A stretch of 12,081 nucleotides of DNA from Alistipes sp. Lineage in GTDB: Bacteria; Bacteroidota; Bacteroidia; Bacteroidales; Rikenellaceae. The notes under the pieces are model-generated. The model was not told the origin of the DNA, did not search any database, and saw only the letters and a list, made by a program, of their open reading frames with translations. Location of the stretch: positions 1-12,081 of the forward strand of contig JAGBTW010000160.1 of the NCBI GenBank assembly GCA_017631135.1. The letters are read 5' to 3'. Shown piece by piece: positions 6,000 through 12,081 of the stretch; the first letter of the stretch is position 1, and every line of letters begins with the position of its first letter. The position numbers were made by a program, and so were the translations under genes.

Positions 6000-8036
6000 A
6001 TGATGAACAAATTTTTAGGACTTACCGCTATGGGAGTTATTGCATTGGCATCGTGCACAGCACCTGTCGAGCAGGAGACAGCGCAGGAGCAGCCTTGGAT
6101 TGTCGACCGCTTCGACGACATCAAGGTCATCCGCTACGAGGTTCCTGGTTTTGAGAACTTGACATTGCAGGAGAAGGAGTATGTATACTACCTTTCAGAG
6201 GCTGCAAAGTGTGGTCGTGACATCCTCTTCGACCAGAACTTCAAGTATGGCTTGGCTATCCGCCGTACCTTCGAGACAATCTACACCGAGGCTCGCAACA
6301 CTGCCGAGGCCGAGACTGCAGAGTTCAAGGCTTTCGAGAAGTACTTGAAGAAGATGTGGTTTGCTAACGGCATCCACCACCACTACTCAAACGACAAGTT
6401 TGTGCCCGAGTTCTCGGAGGAGTGGTTCCGTGGTCAGCTCGCTCGTTACATCAACGACGCTAACCGCCAGATGGACAACGACTACCTCTGCCGCATTATC
6501 TTCGATAAGGAGCTCTATGCATCGCGCCTTAACCAGAAGGCTGGTGTTGATGTAATCACCGCTTCGGCTAACAACTACTTCGAGGGTGTAACCCAGGACG
6601 AGGTAGAGGCATTCTACGGCGCTATGGCTGCTGCTGACGAGGGCAACCCCGAGCCTATCTCTTATGGTCTTAACTCAAAGCTCATGAAGAACGAGAAGGG
6701 TGAGGTATACGAGAACGTATGGCGCGTAGGTGGCATGTACTCGGCAGCTCTCGAGCAGATTGTATACTGGTTGGAGAAGGCTGCAACCGTAGCTAACGAC
6801 ACACAGCGCGCTACAATCGAGGCGCTCATAGAGTACTACCGCACTGGCGACCTCAAGAAGTTCGACGAGTATAACATCCTCTGGGTGCGCGATACAGAGT
6901 CTAACGTAGACTTCGTGAACGGCTTCATCGAGAGCTATGGTGACCCCCTCGGCCGCAAGGCTTCTTGGGAGTCTGTAGTAAACTTCCGCGACATTGAGGC
7001 TTGCAAGCGTACAGAGATTATGGCTGCAAACGCACAGTGGTTCGAGGATAACGCGCCCATCAACCCCGCATACCGCAAGGCAGAGGTTAAGGGCGTGTCA
7101 GCAAAGGTTATCACCGTGGCTATGCTCGGTGGCGACTGCTTCCCCGCAACAGCTATCGGTATCAACCTCCCCAACGCCGACTGGATTCGTAAGGAGCACG
7201 GTTCAAAGTCTGTGACCATCGACAACATCACCTATGCATACGCAAAGGCTGCCGAGGGTAACGGCTTCAACGAGGAGTTCGTACTCCGCGAGGATGACCG
7301 CGAGCGCATGCGCCTCCACGGCAAGCTCTCTGACGACCTCCACACTGACCTCCACGAGTGCCTCGGTCACGGTTCAGGTCAGCTCGCTCCTGGCACAAAG
7401 GGCGATGAGCTCCGCACATACTCTTCAACACTCGAGGAGACTCGTGCCGACCTCTTTGCACTCTACTACCTCGGTGATCAGAAGCTCGTAGACATCGGTC
7501 TTATCTCTACTCTCGACGTTGCATGGGCGCAGTACAGCAAGTATATCATAAACGGTATGCAGACACAGCTCTCTCGTATCGAGCTCGGTAAGGATGTTGA
7601 GGAGTCTCACATGCGTAACCGCAAGCTTATCGCAGAGTGGTGCTACGAGAAGGGTAAGGCAGATAACGTAATCGAGATTGTCGAGAAGGATGGCAAGCAC
7701 TATGTTGTTGTCAACGACTTCGTACGCCTTCGCGAGCTCTTTGGTGAGCTTCTCTGCGAGGTGCAGCGCATCAAGTCAGAGGGTGACTACGAGGCTGGTA
7801 AGGCTCTCGTAGAGAACTACGCCGTAAAGATTGATCCCGACTTCCATGCCGAGATTATCGCGCGTAACAAGGCGCTCAACATCGAGCCTTATGGTGGCTT
7901 CGTTAACCCTCGCTACGAGCTCGTTCGCGACTCAAAGGGTAACATCACCGATGTAAAGGTTTGCTACGACAGCAAGTATGTTGACCAGCACCTTGAGTAC
8001 TCGAAGAACTACTCGTTCCTCCCCACCTTCAACTAA
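6000..8036 (+). CDS. Dipeptidyl peptidase III-like M49 zinc metallopeptidase, lipoprotein
   Basis: M49 enzymes (DPP III) cut dipeptides from the N-termini of short peptides using one zinc ion. Length, 678 residues, fits the Bacteroides-type DPP III (about 675). The zinc motif is H-E-C-L-G-H at residues 452-457, followed by G-S-G-Q. The second family motif is E-E-T-R-A-D at 479-484, whose second Glu (480) is the third zinc ligand; Glu453 is the catalytic base. The N-terminus is a lipoprotein signal with lipobox L-A-S-C and Cys19 as the acylated residue, so the mature protein should be membrane-tethered in the envelope. Two ATGs are adjacent (6000 and 6003), and either gives a working signal. 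The gene is monocistronic, with its own promoter and a terminator starting at 8074. Its codons are strongly optimised (few AUA, many C-ending), suggesting high expression. Relatives are sometimes labelled 'dihydrofolate reductase' in databases, and nothing here supports that label. Confidence 0.95.
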   Translation: MMNKFLGLTAMGVIALASCTAPVEQETAQEQPWIVDRFDDIKVIRYEVPGFENLTLQEKEYVYYLSEAAKCGRDILFDQNFKYGLAIRRTFETIYTEARNTAEAETAEFKAFEKYLKKMWFANGIHHHYSNDKFVPEFSEEWFRGQLARYINDANRQMDNDYLCRIIFDKELYASRLNQKAGVDVITASANNYFEGVTQDEVEAFYGAMAAADEGNPEPISYGLNSKLMKNEKGEVYENVWRVGGMYSAALEQIVYWLEKAATVANDTQRATIEALIEYYRTGDLKKFDEYNILWVRDTESNVDFVNGFIESYGDPLGRKASWESVVNFRDIEACKRTEIMAANAQWFEDNAPINPAYRKAEVKGVSAKVITVAMLGGDCFPATAIGINLPNADWIRKEHGSKSVTIDNITYAYAKAAEGNGFNEEFVLREDDRERMRLHGKLSDDLHTDLHECLGHGSGQLAPGTKGDELRTYSSTLEETRADLFALYYLGDQKLVDIGLISTLDVAWAQYSKYIINGMQTQLSRIELGKDVEESHMRNRKLIAEWCYEKGKADNVIEIVEKDGKHYVVVNDFVRLRELFGELLCEVQRIKSEGDYEAGKALVENYAVKIDPDFHAEIIARNKALNIEPYGGFVNPRYELVRDSKGNITDVKVCYDSKYVDQHLEYSKNYSFLPTFN

Positions 8037-8073
8037 TTTGTTGTGATAGTGGCGCACCTGCGCCGCTTCAATC

Positions 8074-8123
8074 AAAGCCCCGAATGGGACGTACGCTTTA
8101 GTACTACCCATCCGGGGCTTTTT
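8074..8123 (+). terminator. Rho-independent terminator of the M49 peptidase gene
   Basis: AAAGCCCCGAATGGG pairs with CCCATCCGGGGCTTT, a 15-bp stem with one A-C mismatch. The loop holds a second small GTAC/GTAC pairing. The stem is flanked by A's upstream and a TTTTT run downstream, so it could also act on transcripts coming from the helicase side. Confidence 0.85.
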
Positions 8124-8191
8124 CATGTCAGCGACACATCTGCACCACTCTGACAACAAATTGGGGTCTACCGCTAATGATGGGGGCTTTT

Positions 8192-8290
8192 AAGGGTTCA
8201 AAGGGTTCAAAGAGTTCGAAGGGTTCTAAAAGGAAAATTCCCCTTTGAACCTTTTTGAACCTTTTTGAACCTTTTAGAGCCTTTTAGAGC
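8192..8290. repeat. Inverted minisatellite: 9-bp and 10-bp tandem repeats
   Basis: The left half has four contiguous 9-bp units of the AAGGGTTCA type (8192-8227, the third and fourth diverged). The right half has five contiguous 10-bp units (8241-8290): CCCTTTGAAC, two copies of CTTTTTGAAC and two copies of CTTTTAGAGC. The right units are the reverse complement of the left theme (GGTTCAAA), so the whole array can fold into a long imperfect hairpin with its apex at GGAAAATTCC (8232-8241). There are no spacers, so it is not a CRISPR. It may act as a transcript-end structure between two convergent genes, or may be a slippage-prone repeat. Confidence 0.85.
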
Positions 8291-8373
8291 CTTTGGTAGA
8301 AAGAATAGAAAAAGAGTAGTGAAGTGCTTTCATTATCAAAACACTCAACTACTCACTTCCTTAACCGCTATCT

Positions 8374-9795
8374 CTACTCTCCATCCAAAAACTTCTTGTC
8401 GAAGTTGACAAGGTAGACGCGCTCCGTGGCGCGGGTGATGGCGGTATAGAGCCACCTCATCATATCGCGTGACATCTCCTCGTCGCCAAACAGGCACCTA
8501 TCCACAAAGACCGCCTTCCACTGTCCGCCCTGCGCCTTGTGGCATGTCACGGCATAGGCGAACTTAACTTGCAGAGCGTTAAAATGTTGGTTCTCTCTGA
8601 TGGCGCGGTAGCGCTTCGTGCGCGACTTGATGTCGGTGTAGTCCTTCTCCACCTCGTAAAATAGCTTGCGGCTCTCGTCGCGTGTGAGTGATGGTGACTC
8701 CGAGGCCAGGGTGTCGAGCATAACCTTCGCCTCCATGGTGTAGTCGTCATAGTCGGGAAACTCAACCACAGCATCTATAAATCTGAAGCCATAGAACTCC
8801 TCGAAGCGGCGTATGCGCTTTAGGCGCACGACATCGCCATTTGCCACAAACGACATGGGTGATTGCTCGTCGCGCTCGGCATAGAAGTAGTTGTTCTTGA
8901 CAATCATCAGCATGTCGCCACTCTCTATCTCCTCCTCTGCCGAGAGGTTGTAGCGGCGTATGCCCTCGTTATATCTGTTGGCGCGCTTGTTCGAGCGCGT
9001 TATAACTATCGTCTCATCCCTGCCATACTTCGAGTAGCACTCCTCCAATGCCTCGAGCAGCTCGCCACCCTCGACACTGCGAAAGTCGGGGTGTGACATG
9101 TCGAAGCGCGGTATCTCGTAGAGCCTGTTCTCGAGCATGCAACGCAGCATCGTGGCGTTGAAAAGTATGCCCGAGTCTTGTGTTTGGCGCACCACCTCGT
9201 CCATGGTGTTGTAGTCCACATCGCCATAGGGTAGTAGCTCCGCGGGGTCGAGTGCGGGGCTGTAGTCGAGACCTACGGGTGGCAGCTGCGCGTCGTCACC
9301 CACAAGCATCAGGCGACACTCCTTGCCACTACGCACATACTTCACAAGGTCTTCCAAAAGGTTGCCCGAGCCAAATGTAGCACCCTCGGAAGAGGTTGTC
9401 GAGAGCATCGATGCCTCGTCGACGATGTAGACGACATTCTTGTCTTTGTTGAAGTCGAGCGAGAATTTAGACTCATAATCGGCCATCGTGCGCTCGCGAT
9501 ATATCTTTTTGTGGATGGTGTATGCCTCGCGCTTGGCATAGTGCGAGAGTACCTTCGCAGCACGACCCGTGGGTGCAAGGAGTATCGTCTTGATACCCAG
9601 CTCGTTGAGCGCTGCGACAAAGGCTGCGATGATGGTTGTTTTGCCCGTTCCAGCATAGCCATTAAGCAGGAAAATACGCTCATAATCAGCCTCTGTTACC
9701 CACTCGGATAACTTTTCTATGATTTTTTTTTGGTTAAAAGTTGCTTCAACCGATAATTTTGCGTAAATTTGATGCGAAATATGTGTGCTATGCAT
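8374..9795 (-). CDS. RecD/Dda-like superfamily 1 DNA helicase
   Basis: This is an ATP-dependent 5'-3' type SF1 helicase. With the start at 9795 the protein has 473 residues, and motif positions use this numbering. Walker A is G-Y-A-G-T-G-K-T-T (46-54); motif Ia is A-P-T-G-R-A-A (74-80); Walker B is I-V-D-E-A-S-M (124-130); motif III is G-D-D-A-Q-L-P-P-V-G (166-175). Near the C-terminus are T-C-H-K-A-Q-G (417-423) and Y-T-A-I-T-R-A (450-456), the UvrD_C_2-type motifs V and VI. The frame stays open to an ATG at 9870, but that would overlap the divergent gene starting at 9858 and would lie upstream of a good promoter box, so the ATG at 9795 (M-H-S-T-H) is preferred. No RecB/RecC neighbours occur, so it is a stand-alone helicase probably used in repair or replication restart. 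That role is inferred from the family. Confidence 0.93.
   Translation of the reverse strand: MHSTHISHQIYAKLSVEATFNQKKIIEKLSEWVTEADYERIFLLNGYAGTGKTTIIAAFVAALNELGIKTILLAPTGRAAKVLSHYAKREAYTIHKKIYRERTMADYESKFSLDFNKDKNVVYIVDEASMLSTTSSEGATFGSGNLLEDLVKYVRSGKECRLMLVGDDAQLPPVGLDYSPALDPAELLPYGDVDYNTMDEVVRQTQDSGILFNATMLRCMLENRLYEIPRFDMSHPDFRSVEGGELLEALEECYSKYGRDETIVITRSNKRANRYNEGIRRYNLSAEEEIESGDMLMIVKNNYFYAERDEQSPMSFVANGDVVRLKRIRRFEEFYGFRFIDAVVEFPDYDDYTMEAKVMLDTLASESPSLTRDESRKLFYEVEKDYTDIKSRTKRYRAIRENQHFNALQVKFAYAVTCHKAQGGQWKAVFVDRCLFGDEEMSRDMMRWLYTAITRATERVYLVNFDKKFLDGE
9764..9771 (+). promoter_or_regulatory. Candidate -7 box for the 9858 gene set
   Basis: TAAATTTG matches TAnnTTTG exactly, and a partial -33 (GTTGC near 9740) sits about 20 nt upstream. 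It would give a leader of about 80 nt and would lie inside the helicase 5' coding end. A closer but weaker TATTTTTA at 9804-9811 is an alternative. Confidence 0.3.
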
Positions 9796-9831
9796 GTGCT
9801 CCGTATTTTTAAGCGTAACTGAAAGACGATA

Positions 9832-9839
9832 CAAACTTA
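9832..9839 (-). promoter_or_regulatory. Candidate -7 box of the helicase gene
   Basis: On the - strand this reads TAAGTTTG, a full match to TAnnTTTG, 36 nt before the preferred helicase ATG at 9795. A TTTG at 9857-9854 is only 14 nt away, closer than the usual 19-20. The position supports translation starting at 9795 rather than at the ATG at 9870, which would be upstream of the transcript start. Confidence 0.45.
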
Positions 9840-9857
9840 ATAAAAAATAATTACAAA

Positions 9858-10670
9858 ATGAAAAATTCAAGATCTATCTTGGTTTCAATTGCTACCGTAG
9901 TGTTGGTAGCTGGTGTGGCTGCACTCGTTTGGTGGATTTGGTCTATGGTATCAACTCCTATCCAGTTTGAGCAGCACTTTGCGGAGCGTACTGCAAAGGT
10001 TATCGAGAAGGAGCAGTACATCGTTAAGCTTGTTCAGGCTTATCGTGAGAGCAACCCCAAGAAGGAGTTTACTACTAACTGGGATGAGCTTACAGAGTTC
10101 GCTTTGAATGGCACAATGGAGTATCGTAGCCAGATCTACGATGAGAACAACTTGGAGAATGCTGCTATCTTGGAGGAGCTTAGCAAGGATAAGAACTGGA
10201 AGAACGAGCGCGTTGTAGCAGTTCCCGTTCGCGATACTGTGTTTGACGATGCATTTGGTAAGTGCCGCCTCTCAATCGACGAGATCAAGCACTTGCGTTA
10301 TATCCCCTTCACAAACAACCAGGAGGAGTTCAAGCTTGACACTGCAACTTACGAGTCTGGTGCATACCGCACACACCTCATCCGTTGCCACGCTCCCTAC
10401 ATCAAGTTCATCGACACTGACACCTTCAACCAGGAGTTCTGGAACGAGCTTAACGACCAGTTCGAGTACTTCATCAACCACCAGGAGGCTGACGAGGATA
10501 TGAAGAAGATGAAGGCTGACGGCTTGAAGACTGCTGTTACAAAGGCCGAGAAGTATATGATTGGCGACAACAATCCTATCCCTATGGATCTCGAGTTCTT
10601 TGGTGTTACCTTCGGTAGCCTTGAGGAGCCTACTAACGAGGCTGGTAACTGGGGTGGTAGCGCAAAGTAG
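9858..10670 (+). CDS. Membrane-anchored protein of unknown function
   Basis: The 270-residue protein has a short basic N-terminus (M-K-N-S-R), one strong hydrophobic segment at about 7-31 ending in W-W-I-W, then a soluble region predicted to face the periplasm. The part after the membrane segment (T-P-I-Q-F-E, then E-R-T-A-K-V-I-E-K-E and V-Q-A-Y-R, residues 33-63) resembles a group of anchored proteins in Bacteroidales that often sit near rsmD. I know of no assigned function. Two cysteines (136, 177) could form a disulfide. It lies 2 nt before the DUF3822-like gene and so is probably co-transcribed with it and rsmD. The start is preceded by an A-rich stretch without Shine-Dalgarno. No AUA isoleucine codon was seen, and GAG, AAG and GCT dominate, pointing to high expression compared with its operon partners. 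Confidence 0.85.
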   Translation: MKNSRSILVSIATVVLVAGVAALVWWIWSMVSTPIQFEQHFAERTAKVIEKEQYIVKLVQAYRESNPKKEFTTNWDELTEFALNGTMEYRSQIYDENNLENAAILEELSKDKNWKNERVVAVPVRDTVFDDAFGKCRLSIDEIKHLRYIPFTNNQEEFKLDTATYESGAYRTHLIRCHAPYIKFIDTDTFNQEFWNELNDQFEYFINHQEADEDMKKMKADGLKTAVTKAEKYMIGDNNPIPMDLEFFGVTFGSLEEPTNEAGNWGGSAK

Positions 10671-10672
10671 TC

Positions 10673-11251
10673 ATGACGCAAACATCACTAAATAATGTGT
10701 CCATCCGCCTATTGTCGGGTGGACACTCTTTTTCTCTCGCAGAGCTTAAGGCTGCTGTGGACACTTCCAAGGGTGGTGTCGAGGTCGTGGTGCTCACGTC
10801 AAAGACAACGCTCGTGCCTGCGGAGTTCTTCGACTCGTCTTATGCTGCCGTATACCTCAATGAGGTGGGGCTTGCTCCCGCGGTGGACGAGTGTGTAGTG
10901 TGGTCAAAGCCTGTGGGTGGCGTCGTTGCTGTGATGGCAATAAGCACTCCTTGCCACGAGGTGTTGCAGGGTGTTAATGTCGAGTATACTACGCCACTGC
11001 TTGCGGAGTGTAGTGTGGAGAAGGGTAGTGTGCTCCATCTCGAGGGTGGCTTGCTCTATGTGCGCATCTACGATGGCGGCATGCGCTTTGCCGAGGTTGT
11101 GGAGTGCACAAACGATGCAGATGTGCTCTACTACCTATCGAAGATTGACGAGGTATACAATATATATAATACGCTCGCGCGCGCGTATGGCGACACAGCA
11201 CGTCTCCAGCGCCTGTGCAAGCGACTATTCAAGGAGTTGATATGCGAATAA
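10673..11251 (+). CDS. DUF3822-like protein
   Basis: The 192-residue protein is probably a DUF3822 family member, a Bacteroidota group of unknown function that is commonly found directly before rsmD. The evidence is the position and the N-terminal V-S-I-R-L-L-S-G-G-H-S-F-S-L stretch (about residues 9-22), which matches the family's usual opening. A second stretch, V-L-H-L-E-G-G-L-L-Y-V-R-I-Y (about 120-133), reads as beta strands. It has no signal peptide and no membrane segment. At 192 residues it is shorter than the roughly 250-270 usual for the family, yet no frameshift was seen. Its last 10 nt overlap the rsmD start, implying translational coupling. Family assignment is tentative; the coding call is firm. 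Confidence 0.75.
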   Translation: MTQTSLNNVSIRLLSGGHSFSLAELKAAVDTSKGGVEVVVLTSKTTLVPAEFFDSSYAAVYLNEVGLAPAVDECVVWSKPVGGVVAVMAISTPCHEVLQGVNVEYTTPLLAECSVEKGSVLHLEGGLLYVRIYDGGMRFAEVVECTNDADVLYYLSKIDEVYNIYNTLARAYGDTARLQRLCKRLFKELICE

Positions 11252-11778
11252 TAAGTGGAAAATATCGCGGTCGTACCATTGTGCCACCACGCAACCTGCG
11301 TGCGCGCCCCACGACCGACTTTGCAAAGGAGAACTTGTTTAATGTCCTTGGCAACCTCGTCGACTTCGAGGAGCTCGATGTGCTCGACCTATTCTCGGGT
11401 ACGGGCTCTATAAGCTATGAGTTTGCATCGCGCGATGCGCGTAGTGTCACCTCTGTCGAGGTAAATAGCGTGCACCACAACTTCATTCGCCAAACGGCGC
11501 GCGACCTTAAGTTCGAGAATTTCTACGCTGTAAAGGCAAATGTCTTCCTCTACCTTAAGAGCTGCACCAAGAAGTTCGACCTTATCTTCTCGGATGCGCC
11601 CTACGACCTTGAGGGAAGCGAGGAGGTTATTCGTTTGGTTTTTGAGCGCGACTTGCTCGCCGAGGATGGCATTTTGATATTTGAACACTCTAAAGACCAG
11701 GATGTTAGTAGCTTTCCTAACTATTGGCAAACGCGTAGCTATGGAAGTGTGCAGTTCTCATTCTTTCGCAAAGAGTAA
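11242..11778 (+). CDS. rsmD: 16S rRNA (guanine966-N2)-methyltransferase RsmD
   Basis: RsmD uses S-adenosylmethionine to methylate N2 of G966 in 16S rRNA during small-subunit assembly. The 178-residue protein starts with M-R-I-I-S-G-K-Y-R-G-R, the family's N-terminus. The ATG at 11215 in the same frame would add nine residues not typical of RsmD, so 11242 is chosen. R-P-T-T-D (22-26) and A-K-E-N-L-F-N (28-34) match the conserved RPT-x-D-x-x-KE-x-LF region. V-L-D-L-F-S-G-T-G-S-I (47-57) is the SAM-binding loop, and Glu73 follows as the ribose-contacting acid. The catalytic motif IV, normally D-P-P-Y/F, reads D-A-P-Y (118-121) here. The start codon lies inside the end of the DUF3822-like gene. 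Confidence 0.95.
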   Translation: MRIISGKYRGRTIVPPRNLRARPTTDFAKENLFNVLGNLVDFEELDVLDLFSGTGSISYEFASRDARSVTSVEVNSVHHNFIRQTARDLKFENFYAVKANVFLYLKSCTKKFDLIFSDAPYDLEGSEEVIRLVFERDLLAEDGILIFEHSKDQDVSSFPNYWQTRSYGSVQFSFFRKE

Positions 11779-11809
11779 AATTTTTCAAAAAAAAGTGGCG
11801 AAAAATTTT
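11777..11809 (+). other. AT-only inverted repeat after rsmD
   Basis: AAAATTTTT (11777-11785) and AAAAATTTT (11801-11809) form a perfect 9-bp inverted repeat starting in the rsmD stop codon and running into the -33 box of the tRNA promoter. It could be a weak terminator for rsmD or an A-tract element that helps the tRNA promoter. A hairpin made only of A-T pairs is weak, so I do not call it a terminator. Confidence 0.35.
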
Positions 11810-11837
11810 GCTGGTTTGAGAAAAAATACTACTTTTG
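11807..11837 (+). promoter_or_regulatory. Promoter of the tRNA-Asp genes
   Basis: TTTG at 11807-11810, a 19-nt spacer and TACTTTTG at 11830-11837 match the Bacteroidota vegetative promoter pattern in full. Transcription would start near 11844, leaving about 34 nt of 5' leader before the first tRNA. It is the best promoter in the window, as expected for stable RNA genes. Confidence 0.75.
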
Positions 11838-11877
11838 CAACGCAATTGAGAGATAACAATTGTATGGCTCTAAAAAT

Positions 11878-11954
11878 GGTGTGGTAGTTCAGCTGGTTAG
11901 AATACCTGCCTGTCACGCAGGGGGTCGCGGGTTCGAGTCCCGTCCATACCGCCA
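11878..11954 (+). tRNA. tRNA-Asp (anticodon GTC), CCA encoded
   Basis: A full cloverleaf is visible. The acceptor stem is GGTGTGG/CCATACC with one G-U pair. The D arm contains the AGCTGGTTA loop. The anticodon stem is CCTGC/GCAGG with loop CTGTCAC and anticodon GTC at 11912-11914. The T arm has TTCGAGT. The discriminator is G at 11951 and the CCA end is encoded at 11952-11954. It decodes GAC/GAU as aspartate. Confidence 0.97.
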
Positions 11955-11955
11955 C

Positions 11956-12000
11956 GAGGAGCAATCCTCAAAACATTTTGTAGCAACATAGTTCGGTTGC
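11956..12000 (+). other. Two small hairpins in the tRNA spacer
   Basis: GAGGA-GCAA-TCCTC (11956-11969) is a perfect 5-bp stem with a GNRA-type loop, starting one base after the encoded CCA. GCAAC/GTTGC (11983-12000) is a second 5-bp stem with an 8-nt loop. They may mark processing sites between the two tRNAs, but this is inference. Confidence 0.35.
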
Positions 12001-12013
12001 AAGAGCCAAAACT

Positions 12014-12081
12014 GGTGTGGTAGTTCAGCTGGTTAGAATACCTGCCTGTCACGCAGGGGGTCGCGGGTTCGAGTCCCGTCC
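12014..12081 (+). tRNA. tRNA-Asp (anticodon GTC), second copy, 3' end cut by the window
   Basis: The 68 visible bases are identical to the first 68 of the copy at 11878, including the anticodon GTC at 12048-12050. The sequence stops inside the 3' side of the T arm/acceptor stem, and the last 9 bases including CCA would lie beyond the window. It is 136 bp downstream of the first copy and probably shares its transcript, since no second promoter is seen in the 59-nt spacer. Confidence 0.95.

Larger units (their letters stand above)
8037..8373. other. Convergent intergenic region without a gene
   Basis: This 337-bp gap between the ends of the M49 peptidase gene (+) and the helicase gene (-) has no credible reading frame. 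It contains a small GC hairpin (GGCGCA/TGCGCC, 8051-8064), an intrinsic terminator (8074-8123), about 65 bp with no visible signal, and then the inverted tandem-repeat array (8192-8290). The last 83 bp before the helicase stop codon show nothing notable. Confidence 0.7.

Noticed and set aside
5900..6154. 84-residue + strand frame with a hydrophobic start
   Set aside because: Its first part is the AT-rich promoter region of the M49 gene, where hydrophobic codons arise by chance, and the rest is an out-of-frame shadow of that gene.
6000..8036. Dihydrofolate reductase label sometimes given to such proteins
   Set aside because: The zinc motifs HECLGH and EETRAD and the length define an M49 peptidase; no reductase fold motif is seen.
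8192..8290. Possible CRISPR-like array
   Set aside because: Units are 9-10 bp, directly abutting, with no unique spacers and no cas genes nearby.
9796..9870. N-terminal extension of the helicase
   Set aside because: It overlaps the divergent gene start and lies upstream of a likely promoter box; the ATG at 9795 fits better.
11215..11241. Nine-residue N-terminal extension of RsmD
   Set aside because: The family N-terminus M-R-I-I-S-G begins at 11242; the extension lies within the preceding gene.
11878..12081. 136-bp direct repeat as a mobile element or attachment site
   Set aside because: The repeated part is exactly the tRNA gene, which a tandem tRNA-Asp pair explains; no integrase is present in the window.

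Overview
The window looks like chromosomal core-genome DNA from a member of the Bacteroidota, most likely the order Bacteroidales. Four things support this. No Shine-Dalgarno sequence is seen before any start. Several promoters fit the Bacteroidota sigma pattern, TTTG then about 19-20 nt then TAnnTTTG. The DPP III-type M49 peptidase has the HECLGH form known from Bacteroides. A DUF3822-like gene sits directly before rsmD. A Rikenellaceae/Alistipes-like source is possible, but I cannot fix the genus from sequence alone.

Layout. Positions 1-1827 hold the 3' part of dnaG (primase). A structured, gene-free gap follows, then smpB and tsaB as a tight + strand pair (2037-3220), ending at a perfect 34-nt palindrome that can serve as a shared terminator. 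On the - strand, 5851-3297 is a compact three-gene unit: a DUF486/DMT-type small membrane protein followed by two paralogous six-TM membrane proteins of unknown function. A lipoprotein DPP III-like M49 metallopeptidase runs divergently on + (6000-8036). A 337-bp convergent gap (8037-8373) holds a rho-independent terminator and an unusual array of 9/10-bp tandem repeats in inverted arrangement. A RecD/Dda-like SF1 helicase lies on - (start best placed at 9795). Divergent from it is a + strand set: a membrane-anchored protein of unknown function, a DUF3822-like protein and rsmD, with a 2-nt gap and then a 10-nt overlap. The window ends in two identical tRNA-Asp(GTC) genes behind a very good Bacteroidota promoter; the second is cut by the window edge.

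How the genes relate. Most are housekeeping: replication priming (DnaG), ribosome rescue (SmpB), tRNA t6A modification (TsaB), 16S rRNA m2G966 methylation (RsmD), a DNA helicase and tRNA-Asp. No phage, transposon, CRISPR or recognisable defence system is seen. The least explained parts are the tandem paralogous membrane proteins, one with a Tyr/Asp/Glu-only loop encoded by microsatellite-like DNA and the other with a CHDC motif; the codon-optimised anchored protein at 9858-10670; the inverted minisatellite at 8192-8290; and two structured RNA-like gaps around 1828-2036. I did not find a convincing new multi-gene system.
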